A stretch of DNA of 17,004 nt, taken from the NCBI GenBank assembly GCA_013041945.1, contig JABDRC010000220.1:1-17004 (forward strand), given 5' to 3'. Below the pieces are notes generated by a model. That model was not told the origin of the DNA, made no database searches, and worked only from the letters and a program-made list of their open reading frames with translations. Position 1 is the first letter of the stretch; every line of letters starts with the position of its first letter. Shown in pieces: positions 1 to 7,138 of this stretch. The stretch is from Halobacteria archaeon (lineage in GTDB: Bacteria; Pseudomonadota; Gammaproteobacteria; UBA9214). Position numbers and translations under genes: made by a program.

Positions 1-41
1 GGCTGTCGCTGAAGATCCGCCACCGGCGGCGCTGAGCCGGC

Positions 42-1823
42 TCAGAACGGCCACACCCACAGGATCATGGGTACGGAGACCAGCACGATAAGGATTTCCA
101 GCGGCAGGCCCATGCGCCAGTAATCGCCGAAGCGGTAGCCGCCAGGCCCCATCACCAGCGTATTGTTCTTGTGACCAATCGGCGTCAGGAAGGCGCAGGA
201 CGCCGCCACCGCCACGGCCATCAGGAAAGGATCCGGGTTCACCTGCAAACGGTTGGCGATATCCAGTGCAATCGGCGCGGCGATAACCGCCGTTGCCGTA
301 TTGTTCATCACATCCGACAGCGTCATGGTGACCACCATCAGCAATGTCAGCACCACGACCGGGGAATAGCCGGCGGCCAGGCCGGTAATGGCATCGGCAA
401 TCAGGGCGGTACCGCCGCTGGTCTCCAGCGCCGTCCCGAACGGTATCATGGAACCCAGCAGGACAATCACCGGCCATTCGACCGAGTCATACACCTGGCG
501 GGCGTGCAGGATATTCAGCAGCACATAGGCGGCCACGACAATGCCCAGCGCCACCGGCAGGTACACGACACCGGTGCTGGCAAGCAGGATGGCCAGTGCA
601 AACAGGCCGGCCGCCAGCCAGGCCTTGTGACGCTTGATCAGGGCAAGGTCCCTGGAACTGGCCAGCGGCAGGGTGCCGAGCCAGCTGCTGATCGCGGTGA
701 GCGTCTCGACAGGACCAAACAGCAACAGCACATCACCGGCGCGGATATCGACATGCCGCACCCGCTGGCGGAACTGTTTGCCCTGGCGTAACACACCGAG
801 CAGCGTCACGTCGAAGCGGTTCTGCAGACGCAGCGCAAAGGCCGTCCGCCCCTCGATGCGCGCCCCGCCCGGCACCACCACCTCCAGCAACGACATGTCG
901 TCACTGCTGAGCGACCCGCTGTCGCGGCCTTTAGCCTGGTAATCCAGCTTCAGTGCGCCGGCGATCTTGTCAATCGCCTCCGGTAGCGCCTCCACCACCA
1001 GGATATCCCCGGCATCGACTACCGCCAGCCGCGCGTGGCCGGGCAAGCGCTTTGCCCGCCGTATCAGGCCGACGATCGCCACGTCGTTATCTTCCGCCAC
1101 CGCATCGAGGTCGCGCACCCGCTGACCGATGGCCGGGGAATTCTCCGGCACGTGCAACTCGGCAACGTAGCCGGCGACATCGAGCAGTTGCCGTGCGGGA
1201 TCCGCCTCCCGGCAACCCGCCGGCAACAGGCGCCAGCCGATGAGGGCGACAAACACTACACCGGCAACGGCACAGGCCAGCCCCACCGGTGCAAAATCGA
1301 ACATGGCGAAGCTCTCCCCCAACGCCTGCTGACGAAACTCGGCAATGATAATGTTGGGCGGTGTACCGATCATCGTAATCAGACCGCCGAGGATGGTAGC
1401 GAAGGACAGCGGCATCAGCGTCAGCGAGAGGCAGCGTTTGGCCTTGTTGGCCGCCTGTATGTCCACCGGCATCAACAGCGCCAGTGCCGCCACATTATTC
1501 ATCACCGCGGACAGGCCGGCCGCGATCCCGGACATGGCGGTGATGTGCGTCTGCACCGACTGCGAAAAGCGGCTGACCTGCCGGGCAACCAGTTCGACCA
1601 CACCGGAGTTGGACAGGCCCTTGCTGACGATCAGCACCAGCGCAATAATGATGGTGGCCGGATGACCAAACCCGGAGAACGCCTGCTCTTTGGGCACCAC
1701 ACCGAGCAGCAGCGCCGCCGTCAGCGCAATGAATGCCACCAGGTCATAGCGAAGACGCCCCCAGATCAGGAAGGCGAAGACGAAAAACAGTAATGTGAAT
1801 AAAACGGCCTGGTCGGTTGTCAT
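42..1823 (-). CDS. SLC13/DASS-family permease with two central RCK_C (TrkA-C) domains
   Basis: Inner-membrane transporter of the divalent anion:sodium symporter (SLC13/CitT-like) superfamily, 593 residues. Two hydrophobic halves (about residues 7-200 and 395-593) flank a soluble block. That block holds two TrkA-C/RCK_C-like repeats, roughly residues 213-295 and 311-390, which is the architecture of the sulfate/unknown-anion SLC13 subgroup. Family motifs are visible in both halves: MNN near residue 108 followed by GTPPN near 153, and in the second half DVMNNTAT and a TPIGHKNN loop. The ATG is preceded by AGGGGG at 5-base spacing, so the start is firm. Substrate cannot be read from sequence; sulfate, dicarboxylates or another anion are possible. 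It is the last gene of a same-strand group, 175 bp downstream of the small cysteine protein, and has its own likely promoter (1846-1873). Confidence 0.9.
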   Translation of the reverse strand: MTTDQAVLFTLLFFVFAFLIWGRLRYDLVAFIALTAALLLGVVPKEQAFSGFGHPATIIIALVLIVSKGLSNSGVVELVARQVSRFSQSVQTHITAMSGIAAGLSAVMNNVAALALLMPVDIQAANKAKRCLSLTLMPLSFATILGGLITMIGTPPNIIIAEFRQQALGESFAMFDFAPVGLACAVAGVVFVALIGWRLLPAGCREADPARQLLDVAGYVAELHVPENSPAIGQRVRDLDAVAEDNDVAIVGLIRRAKRLPGHARLAVVDAGDILVVEALPEAIDKIAGALKLDYQAKGRDSGSLSSDDMSLLEVVVPGGARIEGRTAFALRLQNRFDVTLLGVLRQGKQFRQRVRHVDIRAGDVLLLFGPVETLTAISSWLGTLPLASSRDLALIKRHKAWLAAGLFALAILLASTGVVYLPVALGIVVAAYVLLNILHARQVYDSVEWPVIVLLGSMIPFGTALETSGGTALIADAITGLAAGYSPVVVLTLLMVVTMTLSDVMNNTATAVIAAPIALDIANRLQVNPDPFLMAVAVAASCAFLTPIGHKNNTLVMGPGGYRFGDYWRMGLPLEILIVLVSVPMILWVWPF

Positions 1824-1828
1824 GCATA

Positions 1829-1842
1829 CCCCCTGCAGGGGG
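1829..1842. promoter_or_regulatory. Perfect 14-bp GC palindrome at the SLC13 transporter start
   Basis: CCCCCTGCAGGGGG is a perfect palindrome five bases from the transporter ATG, and its 3' arm on the coding strand is the Shine-Dalgarno AGGGGG. With the predicted promoter at 1846-1873, transcription would start inside or at the edge of the palindrome. It could be a DNA operator at +1, or, if transcription starts further upstream, a hairpin hiding the ribosome site. Confidence 0.45.
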
Positions 1843-1845
1843 AAA

Positions 1846-1873
1846 ACTATAACACCGGCTGGCGATGTGCGAA
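1846..1873 (-). promoter_or_regulatory. Candidate sigma-70 promoter for the SLC13 transporter
   Basis: On the minus strand, TTCGCA (1873-1868, 4/6 to TTGACA) and TATAGT (1851-1846, 5/6 to TATAAT) are separated by 16 bp. Predicted transcription start is near 1840, giving a short leader of under 20 nt before the ATG at 1823. Confidence 0.4.
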
Positions 1874-1998
1874 TAACAAACCGTGCTTCAGCATACGGAT
1901 TCCGGCAAAGGCAGGTCCCGCCCGCGGGTAAACAATCGGAACAGGCATCAAGCCGTCAGGGAGCAGCCGGCGCATTGGCCCTGCACTGCCAACTCGTA

Positions 1999-2178
1999 TC
2001 ATCCGGTTCTGATGTCCTGTCCCTGCTGTTGCGGTGCCTGCTTGCCGAGGCGCCGCTCGCATTTCGCCCAGTCTCCGTGCAGGCATTCCGTCCGGCGACA
2101 GTCGAACTCGCAGACCGCGATCTCATCGGGCACCTTGGTGGCAGGATGAACCAGCCTGCGCAACAGTTTGGCGATCAT
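1999..2178 (-). CDS. Small four-cysteine protein, possible metal binder (hypothetical)
   Basis: A 59-residue protein starting MIAKLLRRL. It has four cysteines at about residues 23, 27, 32 and 40 (CX3C-X4-C-X7-C) in a block EFDCRRTEC followed by GDWAKC. The spacing suggests a small metal- or iron-sulfur-binding fold, but no named family is recognised with certainty; this is inference. The internal ATG at 2178 was chosen because GGGAG lies about seven bases upstream, whereas the longer form starting at 2220 has no such site. It lies between the yjbQ-like gene and the transporter on the same strand. The C-terminal tail is polar and low in complexity (QAPQQQGQ). Short length is the main reason for doubt. 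Confidence 0.6.
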   Translation of the reverse strand: MIAKLLRRLVHPATKVPDEIAVCEFDCRRTECLHGDWAKCERRLGKQAPQQQGQDIRTG

Positions 2179-2342
2179 GGCATCACTCCCGGCGCCTGTC
2201 CGCACCGGTCTGCCGGACACGACACGCGCTTTTCCCTGTTTATGCCTCCTCGACCGAGTCTAGACCATGTGGGGCAAAATATTTCGCCTGTCACCACCCG
2301 CATCGCTGCCGATCGTATGGCTCGCGTATAGCTTCCCTTGTA

Positions 2343-2371
2343 TTTACATTAACTTGTAATAATTTTCTCAA
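2343..2371 (-). promoter_or_regulatory. Candidate sigma-70 promoter in the 2179-2471 intergenic gap
   Basis: The 293-bp gap between the small cysteine protein and the yjbQ-like gene contains an AT-rich patch. On the minus strand it reads TTGAGA (2371-2366, 5/6), a 17-bp spacer, and TGTAAA (2348-2343, 4/6). It would drive the small cysteine gene with a leader of about 155 nt. Nothing else was recognised in the gap. Confidence 0.3.
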
Positions 2372-2471
2372 CCCCGCCTCAATGTAAAGCGCGGGTATGG
2401 AAATGGGGAACTCGTTGCTCCGCGGCATCGAGCCGATGGTGCCGGCCGCCCGACAGCGGGTTACCGAAAGC

Positions 2472-2882
2472 CTACTCGACGTCGGCAATCACCGTACACA
2501 CAACCGTCCGCTCGCTGCGCGGACCGTCGAACTCGCACAGAAAAATATTCTGCCAGCGCGACAGCCCCAGCTGGCCGTCGATCAGCGGTATTGTTTCCGA
2601 GGGACCGACCAGCCCCGACTTGAGGTGTGAATCGCCGTTGCCGTCCTGCCGGTCGTGCAGCCACACGCCCTTCGGAATCAGTTTGCGCAGCAGGTGCACC
2701 ACGTCGGTCTGCACACTCTCGTCCCAGTTTTCCTGGATCATGATGGCGGCGGTGGCGCCCTGGGCATACACATTCACCAGCCCGTTGCGCACCCCGCTGG
2801 CCTGCACGATGGAGTTGACCTGCGCGGTAATGTCCACGAGCTCTTCCCGGTTTTGAGTGCCTGTTCTGATCGATTCGCGCAT
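2472..2882 (-). CDS. yjbQ: YjbQ/UPF0047 family protein (secondary thiamine-phosphate synthase-like)
   Basis: Cytosolic protein of 136 residues, close to the family's usual 130-140. The fold signature is present: DITAQV near the N-terminus, then GATAAIMIQEN, a DGNGDSHLKSGLVGPS block, and RWQNIFLCEFDGPR near the C-terminus. Some members can form thiamine phosphate in place of ThiE, but the true physiological role of the family is unsettled. The widespread HTTAA motif reads GATAA here, so one histidine present in many homologues is replaced; this matches a known-looking sub-branch more than a defect. Start taken at the ATG giving MRESIRTG, which fits family N-termini. A GTG eight codons upstream (2906) is the alternative, and neither has a strong ribosome site. 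It is first in a same-strand group with the genes to its left. Confidence 0.85.
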   Translation of the reverse strand: MRESIRTGTQNREELVDITAQVNSIVQASGVRNGLVNVYAQGATAAIMIQENWDESVQTDVVHLLRKLIPKGVWLHDRQDGNGDSHLKSGLVGPSETIPLIDGQLGLSRWQNIFLCEFDGPRSERTVVCTVIADVE

Positions 2883-3054
2883 TGCATTATTAACCCCGAC
2901 CGGCACAGGGATTTCACCGGCACTGAAAGAGGCATGTCAGTGGGACGTATGCCCGTATCCGCTATGATAATATGTGAACTGATGGGTGTCTCGTCATCGG
3001 CACGAACATCATCACATGAATAATAATCACGACTGATAACGGGAGGAAGCACAC

Positions 3055-4011
3055 ATGCCTGATAACATCACCAGACACATCACAATCATGACCCTGCTGG
3101 CCTGTCTTGCGGTAATCCCGGCCCGGGTATCGGCCGGTGACTACAGCAGGCTTGTCGTATTCGGTGACAGCCTGTCCGACCCGGGCAATGCCTTCGCACT
3201 CCGGGGCGAACAGACAGTACCGCCGTATGACACGCTGAGTCCCTTCCTGGTCCCGTCGGCACCGTATGCAAAAGGCGGGCATCATCTCAGTAACGGCGCC
3301 ACCTGGATCGAACAGCTTGGCAAGACCCTCAAGCTCAACAAGAGCGTCGGTCCGGCCTGGCGGGTACCCGGTGTCTTCACGAACTATGCCGTGGGCGGCG
3401 CCCGGGCCCGCGATGACGGCATCAACGTCAACCTGGCCGTGCAGGTCAGCGCATTCACCGGCCTGCCGAACAGCGCAAGCCTGCTCGACGGGGCACTGGT
3501 TGTCCTCTGGCTTGGCGGCAACGATGTGCGTGATGCCGTCCAGAGCGCCGACCCGGCAGCGGTCATCACAGCTGCCATTGTCGCCATCCAGGACAACATC
3601 ACCGCACTGTACCTGGCCGGCGCAACTGACTTCCTGATCGGCAATGCACCGGATGTCGGACTCACCCCGGCGATCCTCCTCGCTGATGGCCTCTTCCCCG
3701 GCCTGGCCGCGGGCGCAACCGCTGCATCGATGAGTTTCAATGCAGCACTGGAGGCCCTGCTGGCTGGCCTTGAATTCGCGCTGCCCGGTATCAGCTTCAA
3801 GCGGCTGGACGCATTTCAGTTCATCCGGGACACCGTCGCTGATCCGCAGGGTGCCGGGCTGATGAATGTGGACGCTGCCTGCGTCACACCGGGCATACCC
3901 CCCTTCTCCTGCAAGAAGCCGGATAACTACCTCTTCTGGGACGGTATCCATCCGACCAGGGCCGGCCATGCCGTGCTAGCCGGTGAGGCCGGGATGGTTC
4001 TGGCTAACTAG
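3055..4011 (+). CDS. Secreted SGNH/GDSL-type esterase/lipase
   Basis: Exported hydrolase of 318 residues acting on an ester (lipid, short acyl ester or similar). A signal peptide (residues 1-27, ending RVSA|G) is followed at once by the catalytic block FGDSLSD with Ser39. All four SGNH residues are visible: Ser39, Gly115 in NYAVGGARA, Asn156 in GGND, and Asp296/His299 in DGIHPT. This is the layout of bacterial GDSL lipase and thermolabile-hemolysin-like phospholipase/acyltransferases, without an autotransporter domain. The start is firm: GGGAGG lies eight bases before the ATG. A TATGATAAT box at 2963-2971 may be its -10, but no good -35 was found. Downstream it converges on yihY, only seven bases before the REP-like palindrome. 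Exact substrate is unknown. Confidence 0.9.
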   Translation: MPDNITRHITIMTLLACLAVIPARVSAGDYSRLVVFGDSLSDPGNAFALRGEQTVPPYDTLSPFLVPSAPYAKGGHHLSNGATWIEQLGKTLKLNKSVGPAWRVPGVFTNYAVGGARARDDGINVNLAVQVSAFTGLPNSASLLDGALVVLWLGGNDVRDAVQSADPAAVITAAIVAIQDNITALYLAGATDFLIGNAPDVGLTPAILLADGLFPGLAAGATAASMSFNAALEALLAGLEFALPGISFKRLDAFQFIRDTVADPQGAGLMNVDAACVTPGIPPFSCKKPDNYLFWDGIHPTRAGHAVLAGEAGMVLAN

Positions 4012-4017
4012 GGTATC

Positions 4018-4052
4018 AACGGGGTCAGAGTCAATTGATCTCCGGCCCCGTT
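4018..4052. repeat. REP-like imperfect palindrome at a convergent junction
   Basis: AACGGGG (4018-4024) pairs with CCCCGTT (4046-4052). Inside, the arms continue as GAG...TCAATTGA...CTC around the centre CAATTG, so nearly the whole 35 bases is an extended imperfect palindrome. The left arm includes GGGGTCAGAGTCAATT, which resembles a short dispersed repeat I associate, from memory only, with RAYT-type transposase-linked elements in gammaproteobacteria. It overlaps the end of yihY, whose last codons and stop lie inside it. Confidence 0.5.
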
Positions 4053-4942
4053 AACCCCGCTTGATCGGGTCCCGGCGTTACACCGCCGTGATCGATGCGT
4101 TCGTACTCGGCGATGACCTGCGCGCCCAGCAACAGGATGATGGCCGCGAATTCGAAACTGAGCAGGATGATAATGGTGGTGGCAAGCGAGCCGTAGATAA
4201 TACTGACGAACGACAGCGTGGTGAAATACCACACCAGGGCATGGCGCGTCAGTTCCCACAACAGCGTGGCCGCGATGCCGCCGACCAGGGCATGCGTCCA
4301 GGCCAGTTGCCCGACCGGCATCACCAGGTAGACCGAGGTCAGCAGCAGGACCTCGCCGAACACGCCCAGCAGGTACAGGGTGGTCGCCGTGGTACTCGAC
4401 ATATCGATATCGATGCCGAGCAGCGAGGGTGTGTCGGCGCTGTGCTGGTCCAGCCAGCCGGACATCAGGCTGACTACCAGGAAACCCGCCGCCAGTAACG
4501 AGATATACGCATACGGCAGAATGACCGACACCAGGTAGTGCCGGCTGTGCCTGAAGCGGCGATGAAAGAAAATCATGGACATGGCATTTTCCAGTACCGT
4601 GAACGCCAGCGAGCTGAAAAACAGCAGCAACAGCAGGCCCATGGTGCCGATCACCTTCCAGTGCGACAGGAAGGCCTCGAGGTGTGTGGCGATGACGTCG
4701 GACCGTATCGGCGCGACCAGCGCCAGGATGGTGGTCACGGTATCGTGCAGCTGGGCCTGCTCGACGAACTGGGACAGCACGATCAGCACCAGCGCAAACA
4801 CCGGGATGATCGACAGCAGGGTGTAATAGGCCACCGCACCGGCCAGCAGCAGGCCCTGGTTGTCACGGAATCCACGCAACACGTCGAACAGGAAGCGTCC
4901 CGGGTGCCGGAGTACATACTGCAGGGGTGATTTCGCATGCAT
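4031..4942 (-). CDS. yihY: YihY/BrkB family inner-membrane protein
   Basis: Integral membrane protein of 303 residues in the YihY (formerly 'RNase BN'/BrkB) family, whose molecular role is not established. Visible features are the N-terminal AYYTLLSIIP signature after GAVA, six hydrophobic segments, and the conserved late block WTHALVGGIAATLLWELTRHAL followed by YGSLATTIIILLSFEF, which is typical of the family. The ATG at 4942 was chosen because GGAG lies six bases upstream; the GTG at 4969 has no ribosome site. The last six residues and the stop codon are read from the REP-like palindrome, so the native C-terminus may have been altered by that element. It diverges from tas across 108 bp with no clear promoter. 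Confidence 0.9.
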   Translation of the reverse strand: MHAKSPLQYVLRHPGRFLFDVLRGFRDNQGLLLAGAVAYYTLLSIIPVFALVLIVLSQFVEQAQLHDTVTTILALVAPIRSDVIATHLEAFLSHWKVIGTMGLLLLLFFSSLAFTVLENAMSMIFFHRRFRHSRHYLVSVILPYAYISLLAAGFLVVSLMSGWLDQHSADTPSLLGIDIDMSSTTATTLYLLGVFGEVLLLTSVYLVMPVGQLAWTHALVGGIAATLLWELTRHALVWYFTTLSFVSIIYGSLATTIIILLSFEFAAIILLLGAQVIAEYERIDHGGVTPGPDQAGLTGPEIN

Positions 4943-5050
4943 GGTGGACTCCAGTGTATGCCTTATCACGTGGGGAGCAAATAGCCCGCGCTGTCGCGCA
5001 CCCCGCTTTTGGCTACACTACGGACTGACAAACGACTGGATCCGCCGCAC

Positions 5051-6094
5051 ATGCAATACCGCAAACTTGGCAACACCGATACCGACGTCAGCGTCATCTG
5101 TCTCGGCACCATGACCTGGGGCGAACAGAACACGCAGGCCGAGGCCTTCGAACAGATGGATTATGCACTGGCCGAGGGCGTGAACTTCTTCGATACCGCG
5201 GAACTCTATTCCATCCCGCCGAAGGCAGCGACCTATGGCCATACCGAGGAAATCATCGGCCACTGGCTGCGCAAGACCGGCAACCGTGACCGGATCGTCC
5301 TGGCCAGCAAGATTGCGGGACCGGGGGCCGACTGGGTCGAGCATATCCGCCAGGGCCGCACGCGCTTCAACCGTGAACACCTGCAGGCCGCGCTCGATGA
5401 CAGTCTGCGGCGACTGCAGACCGACTGCATCGATCTCTACCAGCTGCACTGGCCGGAACGCGACACCAACCGCTTTGGCCAGCGGGACTTCACACCCGGC
5501 GGCCAGGAGGATTTCACACCCGTGGCGGAGACGCTGGCGGTGCTGGACGAGTTCATACGGGCCGGCAAGATCCGCTACATCGGTCTGTCGAACGAAACCC
5601 CGTGGGGCATCATGCGTTTCCTGCAGGTCGCCGAACAACAGGGCCTGCCGCGCATGGTCACGGTGCAGAACCCCTACAGCCTGCTGAACCGAACCTATGA
5701 AACGGGCGCCGCGGAAGTGTCCTGGCGCGAGCATTGCGGCCTGCTGGCCTATTCACCGCTGGGCTTCGGGGTACTGTCCGGCAAGTACCTGGACGGCGCC
5801 CGTCCCGCGGGCAGCCGGCTGGCGCTGTTCCCGGACTATACGCGTTACAGCAGCCCGGCCGCCGAGGAGGCCACCGCTCAATATTCGGCCCTCGCCCGTG
5901 CACACGACCTCGACTGTGCACAGATGTCGCTGGCGTTCGTCAACAGCCGGCCGTTCCTTACCAGCACCATCATCGGTGCAACCACCATGGATCAATTGCG
6001 CAGCAATATCGCCAGCATCGATGTCAATCTGTCTGCCGGGGTCCTGGAAGGAATCCAGGCCATCCACGCGGCACACCCCGATCCCAGTCCGTGA
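5051..6094 (+). CDS. tas: Tas-type NADP(H)-dependent aldo/keto reductase
   Basis: Cytosolic oxidoreductase of 347 residues, aligning in memory with E. coli Tas (346 aa) throughout: GTMTWGEQN near residue 19, an AELY-PP motif, HWPERDTNRFG, and VQNPYSLLNR. The aldo/keto reductase tetrad is present as Asp48, Tyr53, Lys87 and His133. The C-terminal NADPH-binding block reads STIIGATTMDQL. E. coli Tas can complement prephenate dehydrogenase defects, but its physiological substrate is unknown. Start taken at MQYRKLGN to match family N-termini; an in-frame ATG at 5009 would add 14 residues unlike the family. The ribosome site is weak at both. It ends 39 bp from the convergent isoaspartyl peptidase. 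Confidence 0.92.
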   Translation: MQYRKLGNTDTDVSVICLGTMTWGEQNTQAEAFEQMDYALAEGVNFFDTAELYSIPPKAATYGHTEEIIGHWLRKTGNRDRIVLASKIAGPGADWVEHIRQGRTRFNREHLQAALDDSLRRLQTDCIDLYQLHWPERDTNRFGQRDFTPGGQEDFTPVAETLAVLDEFIRAGKIRYIGLSNETPWGIMRFLQVAEQQGLPRMVTVQNPYSLLNRTYETGAAEVSWREHCGLLAYSPLGFGVLSGKYLDGARPAGSRLALFPDYTRYSSPAAEEATAQYSALARAHDLDCAQMSLAFVNSRPFLTSTIIGATTMDQLRSNIASIDVNLSAGVLEGIQAIHAAHPDPSP

Positions 6095-6133
6095 ATAACG
6101 CACGGCACCCTGACCGCCGGGACAGCCCGGGCG

Positions 6134-7075
6134 TCAGAAACGCACCACTGTTTCACCGCCATGCTCGATCCAGCCATGGATCATCTTTTTGGTAGTGAAT
6201 CCGCTGGCGCAGCTGCCGTCCTTGTCGATGACGATCACACCACCCCGGCCCCCGACCTTGCGGGTCAGGTACTCGATGCCGGCTGCAGTGGCCTCGACGG
6301 CCGGCAAACCCTGCATGAACATGAAGTCGGAAATGGTCTTCGAGATGACCGTACGCATGAAGTCTTCACCGTAACCCGTGGCGGAAACGGCGCAGGTCTC
6401 GTTGTCGGCATAGACTCCGGCCCCGACGATGGGCGAGTCACCGACCCGACCCATGCGTTTGTTGACCACCCCGCCGGTCGAGGTTGCGGCGGCCAGGTTG
6501 CCCTGCGGGTCGCGCGCGATGGCACCGATAGTTCCGTATTTCTGATCCTCGCTGTCTGCCTCGGTATCGTCGTGGTCGAGCATGACCTTGTGCCTGAGGC
6601 GGGCCTGTTTCAGCTGCTCGACACGATCAGGCGTATAGAAATAATGCTCCGGGACATGTTGCATACCGCAGTGGTCGGCGAAGCGCATCGCACCCTCGGC
6701 GATCAGCAGCACATGCTCGCTCTCGGACATGACCAGTCGCGCCAGCTGAACCGGGTTGGCAATATTGCTGACGCCCGCAACGGCACCGGCGGACAGGTCG
6801 CGTCCGTCCATGATGGCGGCATCCATTTCCACCTTGCCATCCTCGTTCAGTACCGAGCCACAGCCGGCGTTGAACACGGGATCGTCTTCCAGCAGGGAGG
6901 CGCAGGCCTCGACCGCCTGCAGGGCGGAACCGCCCAGCCTGAGAATTTCCCGTCCGTGTTCCAGGGTGTTGCGGATGCTCTCCAGGTAACGAACTGCAGT
7001 CTTGTCGTCCGAGACGTTGTCGAGTGCCCCGGCCCCACCATGCACCATGAGCGAATAGCTACCTGAATCTGGCAT
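6134..7075 (-). CDS. iaaA: Isoaspartyl peptidase / L-asparaginase (plant-type, Ntn hydrolase)
   Basis: Hydrolyses beta-aspartyl (isoaspartyl) dipeptides and often L-asparagine, releasing aspartate or ammonia. The 313-residue precursor matches the family: MVHGGAGAL at the N-terminus, NAGCGSVLNEDG, then the autocleavage site GTIGAIARD with the nucleophile Thr182 after Gly181. STGGVVNKRMGRVGDSPIVGAG follows, and GxGE-type and GGRGGV blocks lie near the end. An acidic linker (residues 167-178) precedes the cleavage site, as is usual. No signal peptide, so cytosolic. It lies 63 bp downstream of the ATP-grasp gene on the same strand and is probably co-transcribed from the sigma-54 promoter at 8312-8326, which fits a nitrogen-recycling job. 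The ATG has no Shine-Dalgarno, so translation may be weak or leader-dependent. Confidence 0.9.
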   Translation of the reverse strand: MPDSGSYSLMVHGGAGALDNVSDDKTAVRYLESIRNTLEHGREILRLGGSALQAVEACASLLEDDPVFNAGCGSVLNEDGKVEMDAAIMDGRDLSAGAVAGVSNIANPVQLARLVMSESEHVLLIAEGAMRFADHCGMQHVPEHYFYTPDRVEQLKQARLRHKVMLDHDDTEADSEDQKYGTIGAIARDPQGNLAAATSTGGVVNKRMGRVGDSPIVGAGVYADNETCAVSATGYGEDFMRTVISKTISDFMFMQGLPAVEATAAGIEYLTRKVGGRGGVIVIDKDGSCASGFTTKKMIHGWIEHGGETVVRF

Positions 7076-7102
7076 AAAGGTTTGTTTGTGTTATCGGCAA
7101 CG

Positions 7103-7122
7103 CCCGGAACCGGTGTTCCGGG
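7103..7122. repeat. Perfect intercistronic hairpin between ATP-grasp and isoaspartyl peptidase genes
   Basis: CCCGGAAC and GTTCCGGG form a perfect 8-bp stem around a 4-base loop, in the 63-bp gap of the predicted operon. There is no U-run after it on the minus strand, so it is a poor intrinsic terminator. It is more likely an mRNA stabiliser, a processing site or a partial attenuator. Confidence 0.55.
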
Positions 7123-7138
7123 TCAGATGCCGGCTACC

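Noticed and set aside
2291..2488. 65-residue minus-strand frame in the gap after yjbQ
   Set aside because: It overlaps the yjbQ end in another frame, has no ribosome site and no conserved-looking pattern. The patch looks like promoter DNA instead.
2962..3969. 335-residue open frame antisense to the GDSL hydrolase
   Set aside because: Composition is cysteine- and glycine-rich without family motifs. The plus-strand frame carries a full SGNH catalytic set and a signal peptide, so this is a GC-driven shadow.
6161..7066. 301-residue open frame on the plus strand
   Set aside because: It lies entirely opposite the isoaspartyl peptidase, which has the complete Ntn motif set. It shows no recognisable domain or ribosome site.
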